From NCBI GenBank assembly GCA_963708455.1, contig CAVPSQ010000010.1:930001-994000 (forward strand): a DNA stretch of 64,000 bases. The letters run 5' to 3'. The translations under genes were made by a program, and so were the position numbers. Origin of the DNA: CAIMUS01 sp963708455. Its GTDB lineage: Bacteria > Pseudomonadota > Gammaproteobacteria > Competibacterales > Competibacteraceae. This document shows, one piece after another, positions 39,147 through 46,693 of the stretch. The notes beneath the pieces are model-generated. The model was not told the origin of the DNA. It was given only the letters and a program-made list of their open reading frames with translations, and made no database searches. Each line of letters opens with the position of its first letter. The stretch's first letter is position 1.

Positions 39147-39232
39147 CGGTCAGTCTGGCCGACCATGGGAGCGCCGGCGTCCTCGCCGGCCGGTTGCGGT
39201 CAACCTGCGAAGTGTCCCGGCTTAAGTGGATC
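39147..39232. repeat. dispersed GC-rich intergenic repeat, copy a
   Basis: This segment contains GGGAGCGCCGGCGTCCTCGC and then GTGTCCCGGCTTAAGTGG. The same two blocks recur at 39413-39530 and at 58241-58380. The intergenic stretch 39045-39592 contains these repeats and no gene I can support. Confidence 0.7.
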
Positions 39233-39412
39233 CCCCGCCGATAATTATCAGGAAACCGACGCCATCGATCGGCATGTGGACTGCCGTGTTGCGCTAAAAA
39301 AAATGCATTGTTGCACCAGATTGGGTTACCGTGAAAGCTTTTTATACCATCATCTTTATTTTTATCGGTATCTGACATAATAAACAGCAGAGGCTACGAC
39401 GTAAGCGTTCGC

Positions 39413-39530
39413 CCGCGCCGGCGTCCCAGCCGGCCCGTTGCGGACAGTCTGGCCGACCCTGGGAGCGCCGGCGTCCTCGCCGGCCCGTTGCGGTCAACCT
39501 GCAAAGTGTCCCGGCTTAAGTGAGAGCAAT
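39413..39530. repeat. dispersed GC-rich intergenic repeat, copy b
   Basis: This is a second copy of the block pair, with the CGCCGGCGTCC part present twice, ending in CAAAGTGTCCCGGCTTAAGT. Together with copy a it fills most of the gap between glgP and the DGR target. The 3' end resembles the terminal inverted repeat of the copy at 58 kb. Confidence 0.65.
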
Positions 39531-39592
39531 ACCTACCCTCATCAGCCTTGTGGGGAAGGATTGGAAAACCACCATCAGCAGTAAAACATACG

Positions 39593-42400
39593 ATGAAAGA
39601 ACCAGAGCTTGAAAATTTAAGTCCCGACCAGTTGGAGCGCCTGAAAAAGCGGATTGAAGCGCTGGAATCTCGTCGAGAGGGGACAGCGCCGGCTACCCGG
39701 ATCGACGGTGATGTAGAGATTCGTAACGGAGATATGGTCAACCGCGACAAAATCACCTACAACATCCAGTACGGCGTCTACCAAGGCGCCGCGCCGCGCG
39801 AGCCGGCGGAAGCCAGGGCCATTTACCTCGATGTCATTGCCGATCAGTGCGGCGCCATTCCCTTGACCGGGCTGGATCGGCAAGCGGATGACGCCGGTTC
39901 ACGCTACCGGCCGCTGGGTCTGGAGCGCGTGTATGTCGATCTGGATACCCTGACATCGGTCTCCGACAAGGCTGTAAAAAAGGCGCTGACTGCCCGTAAA
40001 CAAACCACTCCGGCGCTAAACGCCACCGCTGTCGTAGTTGCCAGAGACGAGCGCGCCGACGATTTACGGCCACTGTCCGCTCTCGAAGCCGCCGCGCTGC
40101 ACCGGCGGCTGGTGCTGGTCGGCGAACCTGGCTCCGGCAAAACCACGTTCGTGAATCGGCTGTGTCTGGCACTGGCTCGCGCCGAGTGGCAGGGCCTGGA
40201 ACGCTGGCCGGAACAGGAGCGGCAGCGCCTGCCCGTGTTGATCATATTGCGGGACTTCGCCCGCTGGCTGGCGAACCGCGCTGAACCGACGGAGGCGTGC
40301 GCAGGCTTGCTGTGGGAATTTATCGAGTACGATCTTCAGCAGCGTCGGTTGGGCTTCGCCGCCAAGATAGTGGAGCAGGCGCTGGATCATAACGCCCAGG
40401 TGTTTCTGGATGGACTGGACGAGGTGCCGCCGGCGCTGGGCGCCCTTGTCTTGGCGACGATTGACCAATTCGCCGGGCGTTATGGCAATGCCTGGCTGCT
40501 GGTCACCTGCCGGGTGGCGTCCTATCAGCAGGCCGAGTGGCGGTTGCCCGAGGAACGCTTTCCCAAGCTCGAACTGGCGCCGTTCGACACCGATAAAATC
40601 CAGCGTTTTATAACGGCCTGGTATGACGAAATGGCCGAACGCTGGAAGGAGCCGCTGGAGCGCACCCGCGAACTGGCGGCGAAGCTCAACGAACAAGCTC
40701 TGCGGCGTCCCGATCTGGCGCGGCTGGCGCCCAATCCGCTGTTGCTGACCGTCATGGCGCTGGTGCACACCCATGACAAGGTGCTGCCCGACCATCGGGC
40801 GGTGTTGTACGAGCGCATCGTCGAACTGCTGTTGTGGCGCTGGGAAGGGCGCAAGCAGGACCGGGGCGAGGAGCCGGAGTTGCTGGCCTGGTTGCGACAG
40901 GCGGGTTGCACTCAGGTGGACCTGCTGCGGGAACTGCGGCGTATCGCGTATGAAGTCCATGCCCAGGTGAAAGACAGCGATAATCCCGACCAGGTGGCGG
41001 GCATTGCCGACGACGTGCTGTGGAAGGCGCTGGCCGGTCTGAACAAACAGGATCTCAACTGGGCGCGTGCTCTGGTCGAGCATATCCGGAAACGGGCCGG
41101 TCTGCTGGTGGAGCGGAAGCCGGGCGTATTCACCTTTCCGCATCGCACGTTTCAGGAGTATCTGGCCGGCGTCCATCTGGCGGTGGAACTGGACTTTATC
41201 GACGCGGCGATGAAGCTGGCGGAAAGCGGTGCGTTCTGGCGGGAGGTGATATTGCTCGCCGTGGGTTATCTGGTGCACAGCGTGGGCAAATACTCGCAGC
41301 CGCTGGCCTTGCTGGAACGGTTGTGCCCGTCCCGGCAACCGGGCAATGCCGCCGGCTGGCGCAAGGCGCTGCTGGCCGGGGATGTGGCGCTGGAGATCGG
41401 GCCGAACCGGATCGGGCGGCAGACACAGGACCGGGCCTTGCTGGAGCGGGTGCGCAAGCGGCTGACGGCGCTGCTGGAGCGCGGCCTGCTCGATCCGGCG
41501 GAGCGCGATCAGGCGGGCGAACTGCTGGGCGCTTTGGGCGATCCCCGTTTTGACGCGGAACGGTTGTTTCTGCCCTGCCGGTATCGGGATAAAGCGGAGG
41601 CCGACTGGGGATTCGTGAAAATTCCAGCGGGTGAATTCTGGATGGGCAGCGAACGAAACGACAAGGAAGCTTATGATGACGAATTCGGCAATTCCAACCC
41701 TCTCCTGATTCCCTATGACTATTGGATGGCGCGCTACCCGGTTACAGTGGCGCAGTTTGGCTGTTTCGTCAGGGCGGAGGGCTATGCGCGGAAAGACTGG
41801 TGGCGGACCAAGGCAGCGCGGGCATGGCTGCGAGAGAGCGAGCGGACTGCGCCTGATCGGTGGGATGCTCAATGCCTGCATCCCAATCGGCCGGTAACGA
41901 ATATAACCTGGTACGAAGCGATGGCCTATTGCGCCTGGCTGGATACGCGGATACGGCAGTTGCACGGCGCTCTGATCCCGGAGACTTACGAGATTCGCCT
42001 GCCCACCGAAGCGGAATGGGAAAAGGCCGCGCGTAGCGGCGAGCGGCGGCGCTATCCCTGGGGCGATGAGAATTGGGACAGGCAAAAAGCGAATATCGAT
42101 GACAGCGGTTTTGGTCGTCCCACGCCGGTCGGCCTGTATCCAAAAGGTGCGACGCCGTCAGGCTTGCACGACATGGCCGGCAATGTCTGGGAATGGACCT
42201 TAACCCAAAGGGGCGCTTATCCTTACGATCCGCAACGGAATAAGCGGGAAAGGTCTGAATCGTGCGTCCTGCGCGGCGGCTCCTGGCTCGACATTTCCAG
42301 GGCGGCGCGCGGCGCGTTTCGCCTCAGGCACGGTCCCAACTTCTGGCTCGACGTCAGGGGGTTGCGGGTGGTGGTGTCCCTGGCGAATTCTGAATTCTGA
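39593..42400 (+). CDS. NACHT NTPase with C-terminal FGE/C-type-lectin domain, DGR target 1
   Basis: From the ATG at 39593 the protein has 935 residues. A short helix (1-30) is followed by a beta motif RIDGDVEIRNGDMVNRDKI (36-54). The NACHT STAND NTPase has Walker A VGEPGSGKTTF (177-184 core) and Walker B VFLDGLDEVPP (270-280). A helical region follows, then a formylglycine-generating-enzyme-like domain from about residue 675 (KIPAGEFWMGSE, RLPTEAEWEKAARSGERR, GLHDMAGNVWEWT). Its last part, residues about 893-929, is variable repeat VR1. STAND NTPases usually oligomerise on ligand sensing and trigger a defence response. The variable lectin fold would be the sensor. That role is inference. Confidence 0.88.
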   Translation: MKEPELENLSPDQLERLKKRIEALESRREGTAPATRIDGDVEIRNGDMVNRDKITYNIQYGVYQGAAPREPAEARAIYLDVIADQCGAIPLTGLDRQADDAGSRYRPLGLERVYVDLDTLTSVSDKAVKKALTARKQTTPALNATAVVVARDERADDLRPLSALEAAALHRRLVLVGEPGSGKTTFVNRLCLALARAEWQGLERWPEQERQRLPVLIILRDFARWLANRAEPTEACAGLLWEFIEYDLQQRRLGFAAKIVEQALDHNAQVFLDGLDEVPPALGALVLATIDQFAGRYGNAWLLVTCRVASYQQAEWRLPEERFPKLELAPFDTDKIQRFITAWYDEMAERWKEPLERTRELAAKLNEQALRRPDLARLAPNPLLLTVMALVHTHDKVLPDHRAVLYERIVELLLWRWEGRKQDRGEEPELLAWLRQAGCTQVDLLRELRRIAYEVHAQVKDSDNPDQVAGIADDVLWKALAGLNKQDLNWARALVEHIRKRAGLLVERKPGVFTFPHRTFQEYLAGVHLAVELDFIDAAMKLAESGAFWREVILLAVGYLVHSVGKYSQPLALLERLCPSRQPGNAAGWRKALLAGDVALEIGPNRIGRQTQDRALLERVRKRLTALLERGLLDPAERDQAGELLGALGDPRFDAERLFLPCRYRDKAEADWGFVKIPAGEFWMGSERNDKEAYDDEFGNSNPLLIPYDYWMARYPVTVAQFGCFVRAEGYARKDWWRTKAARAWLRESERTAPDRWDAQCLHPNRPVTNITWYEAMAYCAWLDTRIRQLHGALIPETYEIRLPTEAEWEKAARSGERRRYPWGDENWDRQKANIDDSGFGRPTPVGLYPKGATPSGLHDMAGNVWEWTLTQRGAYPYDPQRNKRERSESCVLRGGSWLDISRAARGAFRLRHGPNFWLDVRGLRVVVSLANSEF
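42270..42379 (+). repeat. DGR variable repeat VR1
   Basis: This 110-bp stretch matches the template repeat at 43936-44045 without gaps. It differs at 15 of the 23 template adenines (to C, G or T) and at one other position, where the template has G and VR1 has A. The invariant 3' end GGGTTGCGGGTGGTGGTGTC is the likely initiation-of-mutagenic-homing site. It encodes the C-terminal lectin residues of the NACHT protein. Confidence 0.95.
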
Positions 42401-42460
42401 ATTCTGAATTCTGTAAATTTTTGATTTCTGAAGTTTTTTTCTTTTTTTCTTTTTTTGTGA

Positions 42461-43552
42461 ATGGGACTGGCGATGGCGAAATCGTTCGATAATCTCTATC
42501 CGCAGGTCACGTCTTTTAAAAATCTCTGGCTCGCTTTTCACAAAGCCGCCAAGGGCAAGCGGGGACAGGAAGGTGTGGCGGCTTTCGAGTACCGGCTGGA
42601 ATCCAATTTATTCGTTCTGCAGCAGAGGTTGCTGAATAAGACCTATCGGCCCGGCGCTTATTATTCCTTCTACATTTTCGATCCCAAACGGCGGCTGATT
42701 TCGGCGGCGCCGTTCCGGGATAGGGTGGCGCATCATGCGCTTTGTAATGTCATCGAACCGTTGTTCGAGCGCACGTTTATCGGCGATTCTTACGCTAATC
42801 GTCTTGGCAAGGGTGCGCATGCGGCATTGGACCGCGCTCAAGCCTGGGCTCGCACGTATCCCTATGTGTTGCAGTGTGACTTGCGGCAGTTTTTTCCCAG
42901 CGTGGACCATGCTGTGCTGCGCACCATTCTGGCTCGTAAAATTGCCGATCCCGATGTTATGTGGCTGATCGACCGCATTCTGACAAGCGGGCAGGGCGTG
43001 CTGGAGGCGGAATACGACATGGTTTACTTTCCGGGAGACGATCTGTTCGCCGCGCTGCGCCCACGCGGTTTGCCCATCGGCAATCTGACCAGCCAGTTTT
43101 GGGCGAACGTCTATCTCAATGAACTGGATCAATTCATCAAGCGGCGGCTGGGCTGCCGGGCTTATGTGCGCTACGTGGATGACTTCCTGTTCTTCAGTCG
43201 CGACAAGGACCAACTTTGGGTTTGGAAGGAGGCGCTGCGGGAATTTCTGACGGGTTTGCGCGTGACCCTGCATGAACGCGAGAGCACCGTCTATCCGGTG
43301 AACAACGGCATACCTTTCCTGGGCTTTCGGGTTTATCCCACCCATCGTCGTCTGAAGCGTCGCAACGGGATGGCGTTCGCCCGTCGGCTGCGGCGTCATT
43401 ACCAGGCCGTGGGGCGGGGCGAACTGAGCTTTGCCGAGTTGGGTGAACGGGTGCGCGGTTGGATTACGCATGCCGCGCATGGCGATACCTGGGGTTTGCG
43501 GCGGGCGTTGCTGGCGCGACCGGTGCTATCGCATCGCCCGAAGGCGCCGTGA
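42461..43552 (+). CDS. diversity-generating retroelement reverse transcriptase
   Basis: A group II-like reverse transcriptase of about 360 residues. Palm motifs are QCDLRQFFPSVDHAVL (motif A) and RYVDDFLFFSRDKDQL (motif C, catalytic aspartates). Between them is GLPIGNLTSQFWANVYLNEL, whose GxxxSQ replaces the usual GxxxSP and marks DGR enzymes. The N-terminal YRPGAYYSFYIFDPKRRLIS and a C-terminal LKRRNGMAFARRL thumb are typical. There is no maturase or endonuclease domain. The start may be 42461 or 42473; neither has a good ribosome-binding site. It would copy template RNA into adenine-mutagenised cDNA. Confidence 0.95.
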   Translation: MGLAMAKSFDNLYPQVTSFKNLWLAFHKAAKGKRGQEGVAAFEYRLESNLFVLQQRLLNKTYRPGAYYSFYIFDPKRRLISAAPFRDRVAHHALCNVIEPLFERTFIGDSYANRLGKGAHAALDRAQAWARTYPYVLQCDLRQFFPSVDHAVLRTILARKIADPDVMWLIDRILTSGQGVLEAEYDMVYFPGDDLFAALRPRGLPIGNLTSQFWANVYLNELDQFIKRRLGCRAYVRYVDDFLFFSRDKDQLWVWKEALREFLTGLRVTLHERESTVYPVNNGIPFLGFRVYPTHRRLKRRNGMAFARRLRRHYQAVGRGELSFAELGERVRGWITHAAHGDTWGLRRALLARPVLSHRPKAP

Positions 43553-43559
43553 ATATCCC

Positions 43560-43898
43560 ATGAAAGAATCGCCCATTTTTACCCGCACCTATGATTTCCT
43601 GCGCTGGCTGTTGCCTGCCACGCTGAAGTTTCCCCGCCAACAGCGTTTTGTTCTGGCGGAGGCCATGCAGCGCAAAGCCTTCGAATTGCAGGAAGCCTTG
43701 ATCGAGGCCGGTCAGGGGCATGCCGGCAGAAATGCCTTGCAACAGGCTGACAGCGCCCTGGCGGCCTTGCGGATTTATCTGCGTCTGGCGCGCGATTTGG
43801 CGATCCTCAGCGATAAATCCTATGAGCATGGCGCGCGGCTACTGGAGGAAATAGGCCGCTTGCTTGGCGGCTGGCTGAAGCGGCAGAATGAGAGGTGA
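43560..43898 (+). CDS. avd: Avd-like four-helix-bundle accessory protein of the DGR
   Basis: The ATG at 43560 is seven bases after the reverse transcriptase stop. The 112-residue product is basic and predicted all-helical (FVLAEAMQRKAFELQEALIE, LRIYLRLARDLAILSDKSY), as in the bAvd/S23-type four-helix bundle. Avd pentamers bind the reverse transcriptase and template RNA and are needed for mutagenic cDNA synthesis in studied DGRs. The position between reverse transcriptase and template repeat is the common one. Confidence 0.88.
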   Translation: MKESPIFTRTYDFLRWLLPATLKFPRQQRFVLAEAMQRKAFELQEALIEAGQGHAGRNALQQADSALAALRIYLRLARDLAILSDKSYEHGARLLEEIGRLLGGWLKRQNER

Positions 43899-43935
43899 TG
43901 GCGTCAGTCGGCGCCATCGGGGGCAGGCTGCCCAG

Positions 43936-44045
43936 TGCGCGGCGGCTCCTGGATCAACAATTCCAGGGCGGCGCGCGGCGCGTATCGCAACAGGAACAAT
44001 CCCGACAACTGGAACGACAACAGGGGGTTGCGGGTGGTGGTGTCC
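43936..44045 (+). repeat. DGR template repeat (TR)
   Basis: This non-coding 110-bp sequence starts 38 bases after avd. It contains 23 adenines, mostly as AAC and AAT codon equivalents in register with the target frames, which maximises amino-acid diversity. Its flanks GCGCGGCGGCTCCTGG and GGGGGTTGCGGGTGGTGGTG are identical to both VRs. It should be transcribed as part of the avd-TR RNA. Adenine-only mismatches to two separate target genes identify it. Confidence 0.95.
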
Positions 44046-44251
44046 ATAGCTTTGTAACAGGCGGGCGGATATCCGTGTCTGCCTGTGGGGCCGGTAGATC
44101 TCGTTCTTTACGGAGGCGGGACGGCGCCCGGAAAACAAAGCCAGCCCAGCCTGTTCCCGGTCGCGTCCTTCGGGCCGGCCGAATACTAAAACTGCCCCGC
44201 GTCCTGCCATGCACGGCGCGGGGTCTTTCGCGTGAGTTGGAGGATGTGTCA

Positions 44252-44866
44252 ATGGCGTCTAAACAAGCGGTTACGGTCTTCTATTCCTACTCCCATAAAG
44301 ATGAAGCCCTGCGGGATGAATTGGATAAACATTTGAGTTCGTTGAAACACGAAGGATTGATCAAAGCTTGGCATGATCGCCGTATCACGCCAGGAGACGA
44401 GTGGAAAAATAAGATCGATCAGAATTTGAAAACGGCCCAGTTGATTTTATTACTGGTCAGTTCGGATTTTATGTTTTCGGGTTATTGCTACGATATCGAA
44501 ATGCAGGAAGCAATGAAACTGCATAAAGCCCGCAAAGCGCGGATCATTCCAATCATCCTGCGACCTGTAGATTGGACCCAAGCACTTTTTGCCTCTCTGC
44601 AAGCCTTGCCAACTGATGGTAAGCCGGTAACGGAGTGGCCGAATCAGGACAGGGCTTTTCTGAATGTAGCGCAGGGGATACGATTAGCGGTGGAGAAAAT
44701 GCGATCCGGGACTGCTCCGCTGAAGCAGGTTCCAATCGAAAAGCCATCATCAGAAAATACCCCTGCTACTTCAGGCCGGAGTACTAAGACCGTTATTAAG
44801 GGCAACATCAGCGTCAAGAATGGCGATTTTGTGATAGGCAATAAGACGGAATATCATGGGCAATAA
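44252..44866 (+). CDS. TIR-domain protein with C-terminal NGD-type beta motif
   Basis: The ATG at 44252 follows GGAGG by eight bases; the open frame further upstream overlaps the template repeat and is not coding. The 204-residue protein has a TIR domain: VTVFYSYSHKDEALRDELD at the start, WHDRRITPGDEWKNKIDQNL, then LLLVSSDFMFSGYCYDIEMQ with a candidate catalytic glutamate, and PIILRPVDW. A proline-rich linker ends in GNISVKNGDFVIGNKTEYHG. That tail resembles residues 36-54 of the NACHT target. It carries no variable repeat. TIR domains in bacteria often cleave NAD+ or signal through nucleotide products; here it may be the effector. Confidence 0.82.
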   Translation: MASKQAVTVFYSYSHKDEALRDELDKHLSSLKHEGLIKAWHDRRITPGDEWKNKIDQNLKTAQLILLLVSSDFMFSGYCYDIEMQEAMKLHKARKARIIPIILRPVDWTQALFASLQALPTDGKPVTEWPNQDRAFLNVAQGIRLAVEKMRSGTAPLKQVPIEKPSSENTPATSGRSTKTVIKGNISVKNGDFVIGNKTEYHGQ

Positions 44867-46130
44867 TCAACACGATATTTTCATCAGCTATGCGCGGGAA
44901 GATCAATCCCAGGCGCAGCGGCTGGCACGGGCGTTGGAAGAGCAAGACTGGTCTGTCTGGTGGGATTTGAAGTTACGCCCAGGAGAACGCTTCGATGAAG
45001 TCATTGAACAGGTTATCGATAGTTCCGGCTGTGTGATCGTTATCTGGTCAAGCCATTCTGTCAAATCCCGCTACGTCAAGGATGAAGCTGCTTACGCGCT
45101 CGATTTAAACAAACTGGTTCCGATATCTATCGAAGCTGTTGAAAATGTTAAAATTCCGTTTCGTTTTAGGGGGTTGCATACGCCCTCCCTATCGAATTGG
45201 GATGGAGCAAGGAACTCGTATCATTTCACAAGCCTTGTCGAAGCAATTGCCGACTTGCTTGGAGCCAAACCTAAAGTAACTTCAACTACTCCAGAAGTTT
45301 CCAACAAAAAGCCTCTGAAAACCAACAGCAAATCTCCAGAAATCCAGAACACTGAAATTACCAGGCTGATTCAGATAATGCAGAGTGAGGATAGACCGGC
45401 AAAGGAACGTCTTGAAGCCGGCCTCAAATTGGATAGTCTCGGCTGGCGTTCCGACGATCTGGATGAATTTGTGGCAGTGGAGCCGGGTACATTTCTATAT
45501 GGGCATGATAATAAGACCCAAACGATCAACCATCGTTATTGGATTGCTAAATATCCGGTCACCAATAGCCAATACACCCGTTTTTTAGCAACCGGATACC
45601 ATAAACCCAATTATTGGGGCGACACGCGATTCAATAATACGCTGGCGCCGGTGGTGGGGGTTTCCTGGGACGACGCACGCGCTTATTGCCAATGGTTGAA
45701 TGAACTAATTAAGAAGGAAGGATTTCAGGTTGCCAGTAGCAAAGAGCGAATGCCGGATGGCTATGTGGTTCGATTGCCTACGGAGGAAGAGTGGGAACGT
45801 GCTGCACGTGGAACGGATGGACGGGAATATCCGTGGGGTAGTGAATTTAAAGCCAGTTGTGCTAATACCGATGAGAGCGAATTAAAAAGAACCACGCCTG
45901 TCTGCACGTATCCTTCCGGAGTGAGTCCGGTAGGGGCATGGGATATGGCGGGTAATGTCTGGGAATGGACGGCGTCGAAAGCAGACCGGTGGCGCGTAAT
46001 GCGCGGCGGCTCCTGGTTCAACGATTCCTGGGCGGCGCGCGGCGCGATTCGCAACTGGTACGATCCCGGCTTCTGGGACGCCGACTGGGGGTTGCGGGTG
46101 GTGGTGTCCCTGGCGAATTCTGATTTCTGA
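44856..46130 (+). CDS. TIR domain fused to FGE/C-type-lectin domain, DGR target 2
   Basis: The gene overlaps the upstream TIR gene by 11 bases. In the 424-residue product, residues 5-140 are TIR (DIFISYAREDQSQAQRLARA, WWDLKLRPGERFDEVIEQ, VIVIWSSHSVKSRYVKDEA). A linker is followed by an FGE-sulfatase-like domain from about 205 (FVAVEPGTFLYGHDN, YPVTNSQYTRFLATGY, RLPTEEEWERAARGTDGRE, WDMAGNVWEWT). The C-terminus (about 382-418) is variable repeat VR2. This places a diversified ligand-binding head directly on a signalling or NADase domain. Confidence 0.9.
   Translation: MGNNQHDIFISYAREDQSQAQRLARALEEQDWSVWWDLKLRPGERFDEVIEQVIDSSGCVIVIWSSHSVKSRYVKDEAAYALDLNKLVPISIEAVENVKIPFRFRGLHTPSLSNWDGARNSYHFTSLVEAIADLLGAKPKVTSTTPEVSNKKPLKTNSKSPEIQNTEITRLIQIMQSEDRPAKERLEAGLKLDSLGWRSDDLDEFVAVEPGTFLYGHDNKTQTINHRYWIAKYPVTNSQYTRFLATGYHKPNYWGDTRFNNTLAPVVGVSWDDARAYCQWLNELIKKEGFQVASSKERMPDGYVVRLPTEEEWERAARGTDGREYPWGSEFKASCANTDESELKRTTPVCTYPSGVSPVGAWDMAGNVWEWTASKADRWRVMRGGSWFNDSWAARGAIRNWYDPGFWDADWGLRVVVSLANSDF
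46000..46109 (+). repeat. DGR variable repeat VR2
   Basis: This is a 110-bp gapless match to the template repeat. It differs at 14 of 23 template adenines and at one other position, where the template has T and VR2 has A. The 3' homing site and the next 14 bases (CTGGCGAATTCTGA) are shared with VR1. It encodes the end of the TIR-FGE protein, with GGSWFNDSWAARG as its beginning. Confidence 0.95.
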
Positions 46131-46475
46131 ATTTCTGAATGCTGTGTCTTTTCCGCGCGATTTTTTGGAATTTTATATCATCTTCTTAATACTCAAGCTA
46201 CCTAACGTTTAAGAGGCTGTACAAAAACTAAAACTTTGATGTTATTAATAAATTTTTCAAAAAATGCGTCCCCTACCCCCTTGTGGGGGAGGTGTATGGA
46301 CCGGAGAGATAGGTAACAGGTGTTCGGAGACATAGGTAACACTTTGAGGTTTGTAAGTTCATGTTTAAAAACAAAAATCTTATCATTCAGGTTTAAAGCA
46401 ATTAACATACCTATATAGCTAATTTCCTAGTTTAAAGTAGAAAAAACCATATAATACAGTTACTTATGCCATTTT

Positions 46476-46611
46476 TTACCTATCTCTCCGGTCCATACAA
46501 GAGGGACAGGGTGGGGGGTAAAGCGCCAGACTTTACCGAAGCAACAGATTCTACTGGCAATTTTCCAACCCCCCACCCCAACCCTCCTGTATGGACCGGA
46601 GAGATAGGTAA
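46476..46611. repeat. 136-bp palindromic MITE-like element
   Basis: Arms of about 45 bases (46476-46520 and 46567-46611) are near-perfect inverted copies, sharing TTACCTATCTCTCCGGTCCA at the tips and a GGGTGGGGGG tract inside. The 46-base centre has no coding potential. The tips match the repeats at the ends of the surrounding IS481 region, so it may be mobilised by the same transposase. Confidence 0.6.
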
Positions 46612-46693
46612 CAGGTGTTCGGAGACATCGGTAACACCTGTTCGGAGACATAGGTAACACTGAAAAACTATCATGAGATGATGTGTATTGACT

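Noticed and set aside
40064..42085. Long minus-strand open frame of 673 codons opposite the NACHT gene
   Set aside because: It mirrors the NACHT coding frame in GC-rich DNA, has no recognisable domain, and the plus strand has clear NACHT and FGE motifs.
43895..44251. N-terminal extension of the TIR protein across the template repeat
   Set aside because: The extension is arginine- and glycine-rich with no domain, and a strong ribosome-binding site precedes the ATG at 44252.
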